A stretch of 64,000 nt of DNA. Origin: Marsupella aquatica (lineage: Eukaryota > Marchantiophyta). The stretch covers positions 8,308,001 to 8,372,000 of the forward strand of contig OZ316894.1 in NCBI GenBank assembly GCA_973895155.1. Reading direction: 5' to 3'. The notes under the pieces were generated by a model, which saw only the letters and a list, made by a program, of their open reading frames with translations, was not told where the DNA came from and ran no database searches. Shown here piece after piece: positions 12,754-22,969 of this stretch; the stretch's first letter is position 1, and every line of letters begins with the position of its first letter. Made by a program: the position numbers and the translations under genes.

Positions 12754-12812
12754 AGATTGATGTGACCGTTCGCGTGAGAAAAATTCTAAGATTGAAGCGC
12801 CAGTTTGCGTGA
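12754..12812. repeat. Two degenerate copies of the intron palindrome (intron 2)
   Basis: Within intron 2 (12726-12857) the words 'gtgaccgttcgcgtga' and 'agcgccagtttgcgtga' keep the right arm and the CNNNTT-like core but have a damaged left arm or a CG-to-TG change. They read as decayed members of the same family. Confidence 0.55.
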
Positions 12813-14163
12813 CAAAATTTTTAAAGATAATGTGATCAAAGAGGGTTATTTATATACCTTCCAATTTGGATGACGATAATGTGATCCAGGCCGCCCAAAT
12901 GAGTTCCAGACATTACGACACTGTCGTACAATGGTGAGAAACTATCCTTCTTCCATTGATGTTTGATGACAGTGGTTCAGAGCCTTTGATAGTCCCATCA
13001 AATGAACATTATTGTCGTTGTTGAGCGTTGCCCAAAACATTACAGCTTCTACAGTACCGCATGCGTCTCGTACAACTTGGTTGACTTTGTCGTCCTTTTT
13101 CAGCAATTTGTACGCCATTATTGTGTGTTGGTCTTCGAGTATCCAAAAATGACTGGTCATAATGTCCTCCTCCGTTGGCGCCGAATCGTAGGGCGCCCCA
13201 TTGTAGTCGGGATCTCTGTCGGACTCCAATTGAACCCACTTCATAGGGACTAAAAAGCAGCATCGCTTTTCAAACTTTATAGTTGAATGAGAGAGGAGTG
13301 AATTCTTTAGCCTATCTGTGTAATCCTGATTCCACTCTCGGCACTTGATGTGGTCCGGTGCAAGATGACAACGGGATGTCTCAACAAAAAATGACTTGCT
13401 GTTAAATATATTCACAGCACTATATTCTTTGAGGAAAGAATCGAACAGAGCCCCGACATTTGCTGAGGTAATTACTTTCGGAAGATTCTTCGCCGAGTAT
13501 ACTTCAACCTTGGTCACTGGGGGGGCCTTTCCTAAGCAAAATCCCTGGTTGAAAGGAACTCTCTGGAACTCAAGTACGTCAATAATGTATTGACAAATCA
13601 AATCTCCCATTGATCCCTCTGGATTGGAAGGGTATCCCACACTAGTAACCTTTTCCAAGGCGTGCCTTGCACCTAGAAGATCATCGATTCTGGGCTGATT
13701 GAAGGTTACATATTGCGTTCGATCCAAACAAATGCTTATTTTGTCCTCCTGCTGGTCGTCGCTGACTAGCAAAACCAATCCCTCTGTACACTCTTTAACT
13801 TTCATGCTCTTCTCAAACAAACACCCAAGAATTTGTGATCTCTCCAAAACTGTAGCTTTATCATTTTTTGCCACCACAAGACGGACAGCCCCATTGCGAA
13901 TGACTATTCCAAGATCGGATATCTTAGTCGAATCAAAGAGATGGATACTCTTTGTCTCCGTTGTTCTCTCTTTGATTGACTTTCCTCGATATGCAAGTAT
14001 GGATGTCTTCGCGGGAGTCATTCTTGTCTTGGCTTTCATTCTTGTCTTGGCTTTCTTTTGAGAAGCAGGTTTAGACGAGTCTCTTTTCCGCTTTGAAGTT
14101 CCGATAGGATCTATTCTGAAACAAACAAATATTGAAAGTTAAACATTTATTATAAGATACTAA

Positions 14164-14180
14164 CACGCGCATGGTCGCGT
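14164..14180. repeat. Intron palindrome ACGCG-N6-CGCGT (intron 1)
   Basis: This copy has the core CATGGT and lies in the 78-bp first intron (14116-14193), of which it makes up about a fifth. Outside the inner CGCG the arms differ by one base. Confidence 0.8.
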
Positions 14181-14676
14181 TGTGCCGAATTACATTTTAG
14201 GAACGTTTTTCCTGACCCAATCCTTTCGCTCATCTTCATCTAACCAAAACCAAAGGTTCCTAAATGTGTCAAGTTCAGATCCTTCAAATCCACGCAGAAT
14301 GTCCAGCGGCGGGAGTGTTATGATGGATTCTCTAAATCTGAATGCTATATTTCGTGAAGTCAAATTCCTTCGAAGCGATTCATATCCTGGTCTATCAGTG
14401 AAGTCGTAAGCTACCAAGGTGACCGTCGCCCAAGTACTACTATAAGTAACTATGTGGCACCACTTCTTACTGACTGTTCGAATGGCGATCAAGTCCATGA
14501 CCCAATTTTTAATCGCATTATCCGACAAATTCCCAAGACAGTGGAAAAACTCTTTGACTAATGGCCAAATATATTTCTTGACAATATCGTTTGGAAGACC
14601 GGGTATCAGGTCTTCAGCTTGACTCCATTTCATGTTTCGGTTCATAACCTTTGCACGTGCAATGCGCTCCATCATC

Positions 14677-15341
14677 CCCTGGGCCCCCAGCATTATTAAT
14701 AATGGGTTGGACGTGCGAACGGATGAAGGGTGCAAAAAATCTGATTTGAGATTAATTTTTATAATTGACTTAGAAATATCAAGGGATGGTTTTATTCTAA
14801 GAACCCTTTCTAACTAATATAGGCTTATATAAATGTCGCCCAAGTTAATATGCTTCAAGAGGTGATGTAATATGGATGTGACACGCGTCACAATAGGATT
14901 GGTCTTTGTGGCCACCCTTTATTGGAACATGTGTATATGACATATAATTATGCTTGCAACATCTATGATTCAGAGTAGTTTAGGACTTTGGAGCTTTTGA
15001 ACCCTGACTACCCTGCCTTGTGGTTCAGAAATGCCCCAAAGTTGAAGTTTGGGGTTAAAGGGTCACAAACACAAAAATGTATGTACCCAAAACCCTTCCA
15101 AAACACTCCCTTCAGTTTTAGAACCATTTGCACATGATGAATTTATAACTTTTCAAGGCTTTCATAAATGGTGTAAAATGTGAAATTATAATATCTCAAA
15201 GGGGCAGATTTATTCTCCAAAATTAAGTTTTTAAGAATAACAAGAGAAATTTTTATAGGCTTCCAAAAATAATAAGGGGTACTAGGGAGGGGGGTGTACG
15301 CACGTATACCTCTTTAGTTTACAAAGGCTGGGGGCCCAGGG
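14677..15341. mobile_element. 665-bp non-autonomous hAT-like element
   Basis: The ends are perfect 15-bp terminal inverted repeats, CCCTGGGCCCCCAGC and its complement. They are flanked by an exact 8-bp target duplication CCATCATC (14669-14676 and 15342-15349); 8-bp duplications are typical of the hAT superfamily. No transposase is encoded. It is inserted just after the start codon of the F-box-like gene: removing it and one duplication restores an open frame from the ATG at 15375 into MERIARAKVMN. It shares the ends (CTGGGCCC) and an internal GGACGTGCGAACG word with the element at 26844-27045, so they are one family. Confidence 0.9.
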
Positions 15342-15427
15342 CCATCATCATTTGACGATGAGATTTTTGATTCATGTCAAAGGACTGCAACATAATATGG
15401 AAAAGATTAAGAACAAGAACCTATCCA

Positions 15428-15994
15428 TTAACAATTGGGACCACCTAGATTCTGAGAAAATCTACCAAACCTTTCGATTAGAACATCTCGTTTTTCCTCA
15501 TCTAAATAGTTATATTTGTTTGTAAATAATGCGATTTCGTCAGAAGTAGTAGTCCCAAGAACAAATATTTCTGGAAACATAGAAATATCCTGTCAAATAA
15601 CTCGACAGACTGAGTCAAACTCCAACTCATCAGTTTTGGGTATGTAGTAAAGTGCTTCATTTGCGTCATCGACAATCCGGTTTGCTCGTTTGAGGATAGC
15701 CCATAACCTTGTATTTGTAACTAAAAAGTTCCACTTCTTGCTACAAGCTCCAAGCCGAATAAGGTCTTGGACCCTATCGATAACCAAATCATTATCGGGG
15801 TGTTGATATCGACGCAATCCTTCAATTGAAATAAAGTGTTTGTAGAGTATTGGTCAAATGTTTGAAATGACCAAAACATTTGGTATTCCTCCAATGAGAC
15901 TAGAGGAGGTTTCATCCAGCGTATCCCATATTGTTTTCTGTTTCCTTTCATGAGATGAAAGGAAATCTCGAGCCTCATTCAAAAGTTGGCTCAT
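15428..15994 (-). pseudogene. Broken paralogue of the F-box-like first exon
   Basis: Reading from ATG at 15994, one frame gives a 188-codon segment with two internal TGA stops, ending at TAA 15428-15430. It aligns with exon 1 of the neighbouring gene over its whole length: IGGIPNVLVISNI against LIPGLPNDIVKKYI, then LGACSKKWNFLV against IRTVSKKWCHIV, and KYNYLDEEKR against LWFWLDEDER. It is therefore a tandem paralogue carrying only the F-box-like exon. No later exons are present between it and the adjacent gene. Confidence 0.75.
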
Positions 15995-16035
15995 CCTACT
16001 TTTATCATATCACAAAACATTGTTAGAAGACATAC

Positions 16036-16053
16036 AACGCGCCCGGTCGCGTA
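16036..16053. repeat. Palindrome AACGCG-N6-CGCGTAA
   Basis: The core is CCCGGT, the same core as in the 256-bp array. It lies immediately before a plausible splice acceptor (ttaactagcattcag at 16054-16068), so this copy may also be in an intron, here of a plus-strand gene remnant. Confidence 0.7.
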
Positions 16054-16068
16054 AGTTAACTAGCATTC

Positions 16069-16466
16069 AGGTCATCCTTAAAAGCGTAGATGTCACCCTC
16101 AAGGTATCCAACTTTGTGGCATCTGACTATAAATTTCCATTTTTCAAGAGGGTGAAGAGCATCGTAAGTCTTCGTGAAGAGTTCCCTGGGCTCTCAGCGG
16201 GGGCTGATCCAAGGCACATTTGAGGTGGAGCAGATTGGATCATTCGACTATTCCAGGCGGAGGCGGAGCTCATTCAAGCAATGCTGGCGCAGTTCTTGTT
16301 GTATCACATTCTTGGGGAGGGCACATCCAATCAAGCGGGAGAGAGTTGCGACGAAGTGAGACGACAAAGATTTAGAACCTCCATAGTCTGCCTCATTCAT
16401 CGAAGCATTCTAGCGGACCAACAAAGAGCGGCTATTCTAAAATCAATGTCTGGTCAAGGATTTTGA
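16069..16466 (+). pseudogene. Exon remnant of an unrecognised plus-strand gene
   Basis: After the acceptor-like 'cattcag' one frame stays open for about 130 codons except for a single TGA (16219-16221). It reads VILKSVDVTLKVSNFVASDY at its start and an amphipathic Ala/Glu/Leu-rich stretch after the stop (FQAEAELIQAMLAQFLLYHI). It ends at TGA 16464-16466. I do not recognise the family, and no partner exons could be joined. The coding call rests on frame length and composition only. Confidence 0.4.
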
Positions 16467-16899
16467 TCTCAATACGATCAACAAGTTGTCATTCTCTGGT
16501 GGTGGGATTTGGTCATGATACTCAAGGAAATTGGAGTTCGAAGGAGGAGGCTTAGTTGGCTGGACGAGGAGGAGGCCATGCTGGAAGGAAGAGGCTTGGC
16601 TGGGAGGAGGGATGCCGCCAACATTGGAGGGTTTCCGCCAACATCGCTGAGACCACACGCAACTGAATAACTTGTAAGTATCAATCAACATTAATTCCAC
16701 AATAAATGAGGAGAGTAGTTGCCTTAAATCACGCATTCAATGCATGAATTGAGTCAATGAAGTTATGGTCCAATTTCTCACTCTGATTTTGATCAATCCG
16801 TGTTTCAAGTCCAATACAAAAGCAATGTATCAGAAGTACTAGTAGAGGATCCGAATGAATTCTCTAGTCTAAAATTGTATGGCGTTCAATTATAGTTGT
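16467..16899. other. No recognisable feature
   Basis: This holds short open frames only. A GA-rich stretch at 16540-16620 codes for nothing recognisable on either strand. Confidence 0.4.
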
Positions 16900-18208
16900 C
16901 CGTACGTTTTGGTATTGTTTATTGTAGTCGACGGCCTAGCAAAACAAAACGTAATCGAGGTCCATTTCTCAGATCTGACTGATCTCAACTTGTTAGTAGG
17001 ATGACTTGATTTTTTGGTTACACATGTAGTTCATCACGCACACAGTCGCGTGAACCAATTTATCTCAGGTCTTTTGATATTGTTTATTGTAGTCGACAAC
17101 CTAGCAAATTGGCCAGAAATCTATTCTAAAACCAAAGTCTTCGTATCATCACGCGCCCGGTCGCGTTAATGTTTTAGAGGTCAACAAAAGCTCTGCACTC
17201 TTAGACGTAATCGCTCTTTATTTCTCAGATCTGTCTGATTTCAACTTGTTAGTAGGATAACCTGATTTTTTGGTTACACATGTAGTTTATCACGCGCACA
17301 GTCGCGTGAACCAATTTCTCTCGTGTCTTTTGATATTGTTTATTGTAGTCGACAGCCTAGCAAATTGGCCAGCAATCTATTTTAAAACCGAGGTCTTTGT
17401 TTCATCACGCGCCCGGTCGCGTTAATGTTTTAGAGGTCAGCAAAAGCTTTGCACTCTTAGACGTAATCGCGCTTTATTTCTCAGATCTGACTGATCTCAA
17501 CTTGTTAGTTGGATGACCTATTTTTTTGGTTACACATGTAGTTCATCACGCGCACAATCGCGTGAACCAATTTATCTTAGGTCTTTTGATATTGTTTATT
17601 GTAGTCGACAGCCTAGCGAATTGGCCAGCAATCTATTTTAAAACCAACGTCTTCGTTTCATCACGCGCCCGATCGCGTTAATGTTTAGAGGTCAGCGAAA
17701 GCTCTGCACTCTTAAACGTAATCGCACTTTATTTCTCATATCTGACTAATCTCAACTTGTTAGTTGGATGACCTGTTTTTTTGGTTACACATGTAGTTCA
17801 TCATGCGCACAGTCTCGTGAACCAATTTATCTCAGGTCTTTTTGATATTTTTTATTGTAGTCAACAGCCTAGCGAATTGGCCAGCAATCTATTTTAAAAC
17901 CAACGTCTTTGTTTCATCACGCGCCCGGTCGCATTAATGTTTTAGAGGTCAACAAAAGCTCTACACTCTTAAACATAATCGCGTTTTATTTCTCAGATCT
18001 GACTGATCTCAACTTGTTAGTTGGATGACCTATTTTTTGTTACACATGTAGTTCATCACGCGCACAGTTGCGTGAACCAATTTATCTCAGGTCTTTTTTG
18101 ATATTGTTTATTGTAGTCGACAGCCCAGCGAATTGGCCAACAATCTATTTTAAAACCAACGTCTTCGTTTCATCACGCGCCCGGTCGCGTTAATGTTTTA
18201 GAGGTCAA
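16900..18208. repeat. 256-bp tandem array, about five units, each with two palindromes
   Basis: The marker 'catcacgcgcccggtcgcgtt' starts at 17147, 17403, 17659, 17914 and 18171, spacings of 256, 256, 255 and 257 bases. Each unit also has 'tcatcacgcgcacagtcgcgtg', 'tattgtttattgtagtcgac' and 'tcagatctgactgatctcaa'. The two palindromes per unit have cores CCCGGT/CCCGAT and CACAGT/CACAAT, with the CACGCG...CGCGTG arms also found in nearby introns. The first, partial unit begins near 16900. Units differ by scattered substitutions, many of them at CpG sites. No coding potential was seen. Confidence 0.9.
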
Positions 18209-18452
18209 AGGAATCTTGTGGATGATTTTTCCTTGATTGCAAAAATGGTTACATCGATCCCGAAGGACTTTGGATGTGGAATCCATATCCACTAGCATTA
18301 TCCAGGAATTTAACTGACCTGGTCTTTCAAACACTATTTTCCACGGGATGAAATTAAGCTACACAGTATCTATAACAAGTTCTAACTTGAACTACTCTTG
18401 AATCTGTAGTTCTAATCTTTGACTACTCAAAATATTGTAGACTTCGATCGAG

Positions 18453-18994
18453 TTAGTCATTCCAAGATGAAGGCATCCACTCATCGGTGTCTGGTGTGGA
18501 TTCCCTTGAATCCAGGAATTCTTCCTTTGCCCAAGTCCTAATGTCCATAGATTTTCTCGGCTTGCTCTTTCTGTAATACAAATCAGAATCTTTGTTCATC
18601 TCTAATTGCATTTTCTTCGGTGCGTCCACTTTCTTGGCCTCCTTCTTGACTGTCTTAGCGTCTGCTGTTGCTTCCCCCAAAATGGATTTGATGCATGCTT
18701 TGGCCTTCAACTTCTCCCCCCCGAAATGGATTTGACGAGGGCTTTGCCCTTTAACTTCTCCCCTGATGCCATCTTTGTAGTCATCTCTGTCGGATTTCTC
18801 TCCATCTGATCTTCCATCGACAAATGTGGCGAACAATGTCGTCTCTCACAAAACATTTGACCCGATTTAGTCACCGTAAACATTATATTACATCGCTGAC
18901 ACATTCTATAAGGAATACCACAAATTTGATACGTCGAATCTTCTGAATCATCCGTCGGAACATCCTCATTCTTTGAGCTCAGCAGAGTAGTCAT
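18453..18994 (-). pseudogene. Small cysteine-motif protein gene with a one-base frameshift
   Basis: From ATG 18994 the frame reads through a cysteine cluster at residues 25-54 (C-x6-C-x2-C-x13-C-x4-C, motif CQRCNIMF...MFCERRHC), which could be a zinc ribbon. It shifts frame in a run of seven G (seven C on the plus strand at 18716-18722). Dropping one G gives a continuous frame of about 180 codons to the stop at 18453. The junction lies between two near-identical 15-residue segments, GEKLKGKALVKSISG and GEKLKAKACIKSILG, which supports the repaired frame. The tail is Lys/Glu-rich and ends DTDEWMPSSWND. The family is not recognised. The shift may be a real mutation or a homopolymer sequencing error, so the gene could be intact. 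Confidence 0.55.
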
Positions 18995-19310
18995 CGCCCT
19001 TCAAACAAGAGATGCGGACCGAGACTAAGAATTGGAAATGAGAGAGCTGATGTGCGAATAGATTATCCAGTAGCCAGAAAGTGGAATGCGTGGGGCAATG
19101 AGCAGTAGGGATCATCTCAATGCTTTATACTGTTTAGTCTCCACTAGTCACTATACATAGTGGTTTCTAGAAGAGAGTGCGCATTTGACTGGCGCGTATT
19201 AGAATTGGCGGGAAGTTCAATTGTCCTCTAATTATGGCTTTAATTTCACGTTTGGCAACTGCCCCGGGAATACTAATTGCTAGTGAAGTACTGAGATTGC
19301 TTATGAGGGT

Positions 19311-19473
19311 CAGTAGTTACTGATTGTCCGGTGTCCACTCATTGGTAAACTGATATTGTCCACTCATTTTTTCTGAGTGGAGTTGAAATGATTGTTCGTA
19401 ATCGATTGTAGTCGTTCTCATTCACTTGAAATGACTGACGGACCATGCATAATCTATTACCGGTATGTGTGAT
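19311..19473. repeat. Direct repeat, left copy (partner 20041-20205)
   Basis: About 163 bases, from 'tcagtagttactga' to 'gtatgtgtg', recur at 20041-20205 with roughly ten differences and small indels. A second shorter pair (about 19920-20005 and 20213-20300, sharing 'catgcag' or 'cacgtgcag' and 'gcattgactacatt') follows each copy's neighbourhood, so a larger block was probably duplicated. Confidence 0.8.
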
Positions 19474-20040
19474 GCCTTCAGATCCGTAATTGTATCTTAC
19501 TGTCTCACGCGCAATTGTATCTTACTTATGAAGTACCAAGTACAAGCTAGAGTTTGGGCCTAGGCTTCTAGCTTCTACGCTCGGGGGTCTCACTTTTTGG
19601 GGGACCTCCCCATCACCTGCGACATTTTTAGGCCTCAAACCCCCTAAAATTGTAAGAATTTTTTTATTTTAAAACCCCTATAAAGTTGGAATGTTCCTGG
19701 AATATTCCAAAATTTGGATTAAAAAGATCCTAATGTTCTTATAAGTCTCAAAATTGAATTTCAAAGACACTATTGTACTTCTACAAAAATTCTTAAGTCT
19801 TCCCTTAGAACCAATAAAACAACCCTATCCTTCGTCGCACATGATATGCCATTTTTGTGGAAGTGAAACCCTCAAGCTTCTACGTCGTAGACCCTATTAT
19901 CCCTACACCCTCTGACTAAGGTCATGCGACTAGTCGCATGCAGGGCAGTGCATTGACTACATTCTGCTTACTTGTTGACGGTCATGACAGGACAATGCAG
20001 TTCATGAACATTTTACTGGCACTTATTAGAATTACAGTCC
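19474..20040. other. Sequence between the two direct repeats
   Basis: This is AT-rich with no open frame of note. It contains 'cttctagcttctacg' near 19566 and 'aagcttctacgtcgtag' near 19875, a weak direct repeat that might mark an inserted element, but I found no target duplication. Confidence 0.3.
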
Positions 20041-20205
20041 TCAGTAGTTACTGACTGTCCAGTGTCCACTTGGTAAACTAGTACTGTCCACTCATTTTTT
20101 CTGAGTGGATGTGAAATGATTGATCGTAATCGATTGTAGTCGTTCTCATTCACTTGAAATGACTGACGGACCATGCATAGTCTGTTGCCAGTATGTGTGG
20201 TACAT
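20041..20205. repeat. Direct repeat, right copy (partner 19311-19473)
   Basis: See the left copy. This one ends about 130 bases before the first ATG of the DUF7869-type gene, so it may be part of that gene's upstream region. Confidence 0.8.
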
Positions 20206-22187
20206 CTAGGGTCACGCGACCAGTCACGTGCAGTGCAATGCATTGACTACATTTTGCTTGTTGACCGACGTGACAGGACAGTGCAGTGAAGTTGACGGAC
20301 ATGACAGGACTGTACGCTTACAGTGATATTCTCTGATGTGCAGGATCATAATTATTATGGTGACATCGAAAATCTGGATCAGGGAAGGCGGACAAGTTAT
20401 TATAGGCATACGTGAGAAACAGGTTGGAAAAGGTCGCGTGATAAGTCTTGATCTTTCCAGGGTTTGTCACAATGTTCCTCTTGGGGCGGACAAAGTTCTT
20501 CTTCTATTGGAGGAAGTTTTTGAAGAGACCATTCTATGCGAAGATGATGAACTTTTGAAGGACATGATTGGGGGTTACCTTGTATGGGAAAGGAATCAGC
20601 TTTTTCGAGCTCCCATGGAATCGGAGGATGTGTTTGGCAATGTTGGTGATGATCAAGATCCAGTCAATCAAAATTCTGATGGGAACAACCATAATGAGAG
20701 TCGGTCTGGTGTGGAAGTAGTTTTACCAAAGGCCTTGTGGATGGGCATGCCTGTAAAGGTGGTGGATGAGAACAAGTTGATTTTTGCAGTGGCAACTATA
20801 CATGTTCTAGATCCTATAGTGAAGCTTGGGGATGTCACCCTTGGGAATACACATGTGGGAATTCTGATCAACGATTTTGTCGAGGGAGCTACCATAGATC
20901 ATCTGAAGCATAGAGAAATCTGCTTAAAATCTTGGTCGATGGACCAACTCATTGCCAAGGATGGCAACTTGTTTTCTTTCCACAACATCAGGCAAGCTGT
21001 GGGAGGGAACACATCTCCAACAAGTGGCAAGCGGTTCTACGTCCATAAAAGTAGGAAAAGAAAGAGTCCATCTTCCCAGACATCTAGAAGAGACACATCT
21101 TTGGCACGTCAAGATGTGTTGTTGATAAACACTAAGGACTGTTGTAGTGAACATTGTTGCCAATATTTGGACCCCAACTTGGCTATGGCAATTAGGCAAA
21201 AGTGGTGGTCAAAATCTTTTGCGGAGCGCAAGGAGGAGGAAATCAAGGCTATTAAAAATACAATACACTTGGGTACTGGAGAAAGGATTCTAGCAGTGGA
21301 GGGCAAAGTATTGTGCTTGGAGGCATGGAGAATCATTCATTCAAGAGGAAAGACTCAATTTTATGCCTTGAAGAAGACTGTGATGGCTGGAATGAACATA
21401 GGTACCCATAGTAATGCTGGAAAAGGCGTATGTCCGAGAAAGTATCTCAAGCGTTCATGTCAATGAAAGAGATTATTGAGGAGGCAGTTGATCATCATCC
21501 AGCCAAGTTGAGAACCATGGCAGATAATACAAGGATGGTTTTGAGAGAATTGCCAACGAATCTTACTTGGGAGAATATTAGAAACAGGGTTAATGTTGTC
21601 AACAAGGAGGCTGGTCTTCCTCCAATTTCCCAACCCACCTTGAGTCATCTACATCAGATGTATTTCAAGGAGTTCTCGCGTCACAAAAAGGGCAACAACT
21701 TTTCAAAGTGTACAACTTGTAATGAGTTGCTTCAACGGAAAGCAAACCTTACAGGAGCTAAGGAAGAGTTAGAGGGCCTAAGGCGTGACGAGGAGGAACA
21801 TCACCAAGACCACACACAACAAACAATGTGCTATCATACTTGGAGATATGAGTCCATCCATCGTCCAAAGGAAGTGTTATGCCTTATTCATGATAAAATG
21901 GATCATTCAAAGACAGCTCTCCCAAGAATGTCCTTCAATCCTAAGCATGTGGATGGTGCCCAAAAGTTCCCAATTACTGTCACTGGTATCCTTACTCATG
22001 GTCATGGTCCCAAGGCCATAGCCCAATATCATGTTGGAGTCACTAGTACATTTTACCTCCTTTTTCCGATTCTCTCCACATCGGACGCCTTTGTAAAATA
22101 AAATTTGAAAAACCATATATCCGATACTACTAGCATCGCAACATGCCATTTTAATAGTATCGGATATCGACAATCGGACTTCTATCG

Positions 22188-22325
22188 GAAAGTCCGATGG
22201 TGGGAGAATGGGAAAGTCCGATGGTGGGAGAATGGGAAAGTCCGATGCTAGGAGAATGGGATAGTCCGATGGTGAGAGAATGGGAAAGTCCGATGCTAGG
22301 AGAATGGGAAAGTCCGAAGCAATCA
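22188..22325. repeat. Left subterminal 24-bp array of the CACTA element
   Basis: Five to six head-to-tail copies of about 'agtccgatggtgggagaatg' plus 'ggaa'. They alternate between 'gatggtgggag' and 'gatgctaggag' variants and are inverted relative to 23163-23345. Confidence 0.9.
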
Positions 22326-22969
22326 AAATGGGATATGCATTTCAGCGGACGCGACATGCTCAGGTCACCCATCTCTTCCTTTAATTGGGTTTCTACTTTC
22401 ATTTGGAACTATGAGCTAGGTGCCCATCTCCCTTGACATGTGAACTCTTCAAATTTTCTCAACTAATTGGTCACCCATCCCAATTGCTATTCCTCCAACA
22501 TGAGCTTAACTTTGTGGTTCTTATTCCTTACATTGTACATGCAAGCTTAGCACTTTTGTTGTTTGACTTAGAGTGTTTGGGGATTTTATACACTTGTGAG
22601 TTTACTAAGACCCATAATTTGGACCCATTCTTGATCCATTTTTCTCTATCATGAGATTAGATCTTTGCATCAAGTGACCTATTCTAGTTACCCTATTACA
22701 TTCCCCTAGGAGAAACCAATAGAAATCTGGCAGGGGTCATTCATCGATAGTAAAGCCCTCCTTCATTAGATTTGATATGGGATAATTATGGCTTATTAGT
22801 TATGGATGATATTTTGGTCCTTCCAAAGCCTTAGCGTCAATGGCTCCTGATTGTCTCATCTTTTATCAACTATGTTGTTGTTGGACTTGCAACAAAGACT
22901 ACATGGGACAAGCAACCTCCTTCTAGATGATGTATTTTGGACTTGGCATGTTGAGCACATATTTCCGTA

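Larger units (their letters stand above)
10018..15375 (-). pseudogene. Decayed five-exon gene: F-box-like N-terminus, unknown core, acidic and KAEAEKA coiled-coil C-terminus
   Basis: I reconstruct five exons. E1: start ATG at 15375, 11 codons, a 665-bp transposon, then 14676-14194. E2: 14115-12858. E3: 12725-11433. E4: 11332-11012. E5: 10883-10018. Introns are GT-AG, 78, 132, 100 and 128 bp; E1/E2 and E2/E3 join exactly in frame. E1 has an F-box-like segment (LIPGLPNDIV... VSKKW). E2 and E3 match nothing I know. E5 is highly acidic, then a long Lys/Ala/Glu heptad-like run (repeated KAEAE units), probably coiled coil. Disabling changes: TAG at 12942-12944, at least three shifts in E3, a shift at E4, TGA at 11055-11057 and TGA at 10585-10587. 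No function is assigned. An F-box suggests SCF ubiquitin-ligase recruitment, but that is inference. It could belong to a large transposable element; I saw no termini. Confidence 0.65.

Noticed and set aside
14190-14735. Start codon at 14735 for the F-box-like exon
   Set aside because: Bases 14677-14735 belong to the hAT-like element. The original start is the ATG at 15375, recovered when the element is removed.
16900-18208. Possible CRISPR array
   Set aside because: The repeat unit is 256 bp and continuous, with no short repeat/spacer alternation, and the sequence is eukaryotic with introns.
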